From Maricaulis sp036231565 (lineage in GTDB: Bacteria; Pseudomonadota; Alphaproteobacteria; Caulobacterales; Maricaulaceae): 64,000 nucleotides of DNA. Below, piece after piece: positions 61,213 to 64,000 of the stretch. The notes below the pieces were generated by a model. That model made no database searches, was not told the origin of the DNA, and saw only the letters and a program-made list of their open reading frames with translations. The DNA is taken from the NCBI GenBank assembly GCA_036231565.1, contig JAZAHA010000013.1:14827-78826 (forward strand), written 5' to 3'. How positions within the stretch are numbered: position 1 is the first letter of the stretch; each line of letters opens with the position of its first letter. A program made the translations under genes and the position numbers.

Positions 61213-64000
61213 CTAGCGTCCGAGGCTCAGCGGGAAGCGGAAGTTGATCCGCGCCGAATTGGCCTCGAAGTCGCCGTCGCCGATACCCGCCACGCTGATT
61301 TCCAGACCCAGCATGGCGCCATTGGCGAAGACTGCACCAGCGCCGAAGCGGCCATCAGCGCGCAGGTCGCTTTCACCACCGGTCAACTGGCCCGCATCGC
61401 CGAGCAACTCGGCTGGATGGTAGTCCCAGACGGCCCGCATCCGTGTGCTCAGTTCGAAATGGCCACCATTGACCCGGGAATGACGCCAGATCACTTCCGG
61501 GCCGGCGGCAAACCGCCCCAGCGTGATGCTCTGCCCCGGAATAGCGATACCCAGAGTATCGATATAGGCGCCCTGGCTTTCCTCGAAATGCGTCAGCGTT
61601 GCCTGCGGGCGCAGCGTCCACGGCCCGCCATCGCTGTACTCACCGGTCAGATTGGCCCGCAGCATCCAGCGGTCGGTGTCAAAAGCGTCTTCGTAGAGGC
61701 CGAGCGGATTGACCGTATTCGAGCTGGTCCCGTAGAGCGCCATGCCATCGAACGTGATGCCATCGGCAAATCGCCAGACCATGTAGGGGCCGGCCATCCA
61801 GCCCTCACCGCTGACCACAGCGCCGGCGACTGCGCCCGCCTCGACAAAAACCTCACGGGCTTCCTCGTCCATCCAGTCGTACTGCAGCATAGCGCCGACC
61901 AGCATATCGTCGGACAGTGCCCAGTCGGCGCCGATCTGGAAGACGCCGAAATCACTTTCAGCCCGTTCGCCGGCACGGTCGTCGGATACGCCGGACATTT
62001 CCGCCGACATCCAGACATCCAGCCGGTCATCCGGTTCGCGCTCCCAGGAGCGCACGCCGGGTGCATCCGGTTCATCGGCCTTGGCAGAATTGCGCATGCC
62101 CGACAGCGAGGCCGACATGGAAAGGTTATAGCGCCCGCCATCCACGTTCGCAGCGAACGCACCCGGCCGCACCATGTCGCGCGCACCGAGGCGGCGTGAC
62201 AGGTCCGGCGCAGCCTCGATAATGCGGTCGGCGCGGCGCAGCATGAAGTTGCGGATCGCGCGCTGGGTTGCCAGACGCACGGCATCCTCGTCGCGGACAT
62301 TCTCGAAGGTGCAGACAATGGCTTCGCTGACATCAAGGTCGACCCGGACACGGCCGGTCACGGTGTCGATCTGCGAGCCCTGATCCGCATCGCCGGAGCA
62401 TGAGATCGCGTCGATACGCCAGCCCTGCGGCACGCTTTGCTGAATGTCGAAGGTACCGCTCGTCAGCTCCATCACCGTCGTCTGGGCGCGCCCGCCGGAG
62501 GTGGCCAGCACCTGGCCATCGATCGCCGGCAGGTCGGACGCGAATGCAAAGCTCGCATCGCCCGACGGACCGCCCGGTGTCGTCGACACCAGCTGCAGCG
62601 TACCCATCGTGCTCTGAAGACTCAGCGAAACCGGGATTTCCACCAGAACAGCTTCGCCGGGTGCAGAAAGCCGGCTGCGAGACGCCGAACTCGAGGCCGC
62701 AAGCATGCGGTAGATCGTGACCTGACCGGTATAGTCACCGGGCGCAAGATTGCGCGCCTCTTCAGTTACACTCACCGTGAAAACGATTTCCGAAAGGCCC
62801 TCGATCGTGCCGGTTTCTGGCGTGACCGACAGCCAGGCGACGTTTGCCTCGGCGCGGAAGTCGACGGGCAGCTCGCCCGGATTGCTCACAGTCGCCGTGC
62901 CGGCAATGCCCACCGGATCATTGTCGTCAACATCGATGTCGATCTCGACATCGACCTGCGGCGTCACGGCCTCGACAGACAGGCTGGCGGCCAGCGATCC
63001 ATTGCCGGCGGCATCTATAGCGGCGCCGGCGGCCACTGCGACAGTAATGGCACCAAACGTCTCCGGCGTGATCTCGACCGTGTATTCGAGAGCCGTTTCC
63101 GGGGTCAGGTTGTCCGCCGTCGCGTTGTCGATGACCAGGTCGTCGAGCGCGAAGCCGGTAACTGGCTCCGAGAATTCGACAGTGACCATGAACGGACCGG
63201 TCACCGGGTCCGCACTGGCCGTCAGCGTGATTTGCGGGGCGGTATTATCCAGCGTGACAGACGACTGGTCCGTGCCGGTCGGCGCCGTGTCGGCCAGCGC
63301 ATTGCCAGCACGGTCGGCGATGTCCTGATCTGCTGCAAAGCCGAACAGGATGTCGCCATCGAGCCCTTCAAGCGTGCCGCCGGATGCCGTGACAACGAAC
63401 ACCGTGTCGTCATCGGATGCCGCGGTCAGGGCCACATTTCCTGCTCCCGCGAGCGTGAAGTCGGACGCGTCTGCCCCGGCCACCGCCTCACTGAAGGTAA
63501 CTCGCCAGGCCGGCGTGTCGGTATTTGTCACCAGCGCATTCAGCGCTTCGATCGAGACGACTTCCGGCCCCACGCCATCGGCCTCCAGGGTGAGGACAGC
63601 GGATGCGGTATTTTCATTGCCGGCGCTGTCAGTCGCAGCCCCCGCAGGAACTGACAGGCTCAGCGATCCACTGTCCGGCGGGGTAATGTCGATCGTGTAG
63701 ACCGACGCAGAAACGGTCTGGAAATTGCCGGCTGCAGCATTCGTCACATCCAGCCCGGAAAGGGCGAAACCGCTGACCGGTTCGCTGAACGTCACCGTCA
63801 AGGTGAAGGGCGCCGCTACCGGGCCGGTAGTGCCCGCATCAAGCACCACGCCGGGCACGTCACCGTCGAGCAAATAGGTCTCGTCAGCACCTGTCGGATC
63901 GAGATCGGTGAGCGCATTGCCGACGGCATCCTCGATCGTGGCCGCAGCATCGAGGTCCAGCCCCACCGTACCGCTCAGCCCCGCCAAGTCGCCACCGGAT
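61213..64000 (-). CDS. Autotransporter-type outer-membrane protein with bacterial Ig-like repeats (5' end outside window)
   Basis: 929 codons are open to the window edge with no start needed inside, so the N-terminus is missing. The visible part begins in bacterial Ig-like modules of two alternating kinds: type A with FTLTVTFSEPVSGFALSGLDV...IDITPP and type B with PAWRVTFSEAVAGADASDFTL...GNALADTAPTGTDQ. A region with AEANVAWLSVTPETG and GDYTGQVTIYRM follows, then an SSSASRSRL linker, a CSGDADQG...CTFENV stretch, and a C-terminal beta-barrel of about 270 residues ending FRFPLSLGR. It is most likely a large surface-displayed adhesin-like protein. No protease or lipase motif is visible in the part seen. 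Confidence 0.87.
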   Translation of the reverse strand, partial: SGGDLAGLSGTVGLDLDAAATIEDAVGNALTDLDPTGADETYLLDGDVPGVVLDAGTTGPVAAPFTLTVTFSEPVSGFALSGLDVTNAAAGNFQTVSASVYTIDITPPDSGSLSLSVPAGAATDSAGNENTASAVLTLEADGVGPEVVSIEALNALVTNTDTPAWRVTFSEAVAGADASDFTLAGAGNVALTAASDDDTVFVVTASGGTLEGLDGDILFGFAADQDIADRAGNALADTAPTGTDQSSVTLDNTAPQITLTASADPVTGPFMVTVEFSEPVTGFALDDLVIDNATADNLTPETALEYTVEITPETFGAITVAVAAGAAIDAAGNGSLAASLSVEAVTPQVDVEIDIDVDDNDPVGIAGTATVSNPGELPVDFRAEANVAWLSVTPETGTIEGLSEIVFTVSVTEEARNLAPGDYTGQVTIYRMLAASSSASRSRLSAPGEAVLVEIPVSLSLQSTMGTLQLVSTTPGGPSGDASFAFASDLPAIDGQVLATSGGRAQTTVMELTSGTFDIQQSVPQGWRIDAISCSGDADQGSQIDTVTGRVRVDLDVSEAIVCTFENVRDEDAVRLATQRAIRNFMLRRADRIIEAAPDLSRRLGARDMVRPGAFAANVDGGRYNLSMSASLSGMRNSAKADEPDAPGVRSWEREPDDRLDVWMSAEMSGVSDDRAGERAESDFGVFQIGADWALSDDMLVGAMLQYDWMDEEAREVFVEAGAVAGAVVSGEGWMAGPYMVWRFADGITFDGMALYGTSSNTVNPLGLYEDAFDTDRWMLRANLTGEYSDGGPWTLRPQATLTHFEESQGAYIDTLGIAIPGQSITLGRFAAGPEVIWRHSRVNGGHFELSTRMRAVWDYHPAELLGDAGQLTGGESDLRADGRFGAGAVFANGAMLGLEISVAGIGDGDFEANSARINFRFPLSLGR

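Overview
The window is about 65% GC and almost fully coding. Its gene content points to an aerobic alphaproteobacterium, most likely of the Caulobacterales/Maricaulales/Hyphomonadaceae or sphingomonad type. The signs are four large TonB-dependent receptors, an S9 peptidase next to receptors, NTF2-like catabolic proteins, KatG, a FecI/FecR/FecA-type surface-signalling unit and outer-membrane autotransporters. No rRNA, tRNA, CRISPR array, IS element or prophage was seen. Genus cannot be fixed from the sequence alone.

Layout. 1-6.3 kb (minus): an ABC exporter (ATPase, 800-aa FtsX-type permease, HlyD adaptor) followed by a LytS-type histidine kinase and a response regulator cut by the window edge. 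6.5-12.4 kb (plus): a secreted subtilisin-like protease with a C-terminal barrel and a 25-unit heptapeptide array, then a TPR/degenerate-GGDEF/EAL c-di-GMP phosphodiesterase. 12.4-22.6 kb (minus): ECF sigma factor, FecR anti-sigma, STN-type receptor, a second receptor and an S9 peptidase, read as a peptide sensing, uptake and degradation locus. 22.7-28.2 kb: an exported fumarase/aspartase-superfamily lyase and a double-TetR regulator, divergent from a secreted esterase-like hydrolase and an SLC13 dicarboxylate-type transporter.

28.2-45.7 kb is the most distinctive region. It is a multi-operon catabolic cluster: feruloyl-CoA-synthetase-like acyl-CoA ligase, DUF1295 membrane protein, carotenoid-cleavage-type oxygenase, five NTF2-fold proteins (SnoaL or limonene-epoxide-hydrolase-like), MFS transporter, tandem HxlR regulator, two SDRs, a DapB-like reductase, a TonB receptor and two thiolases. 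The promoter regions share an asymmetric 16-bp box, CTTGCR-N6-WACC, found at least eight times in the cluster. This argues for one regulon, plausibly controlled by the two-headed HxlR protein. The pathway logic (ligase, hydratase/dehydrogenase-like enzymes, thiolases, cleavage oxygenase, outer-membrane import) suggests breakdown of a bulky hydrophobic compound such as a terpenoid, apocarotenoid or lignin-derived stilbene; the substrate is inference.

45.8-51 kb (minus): a complete MacAB/TolC-like tripartite exporter preceded by a small secreted protein with a heavily structured leader. 51.6-56.9 kb: a TonB receptor, a TetR regulator and a PF10118-type metal-hydrolase/DUF2147 pair; related 18-bp palindromes lie in front of the receptor and the hydrolase. 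57-61.2 kb: moaB-moeA and katG with a strong terminator. 61.2-64 kb: the C-terminal part of an Ig-repeat autotransporter that runs off the window.
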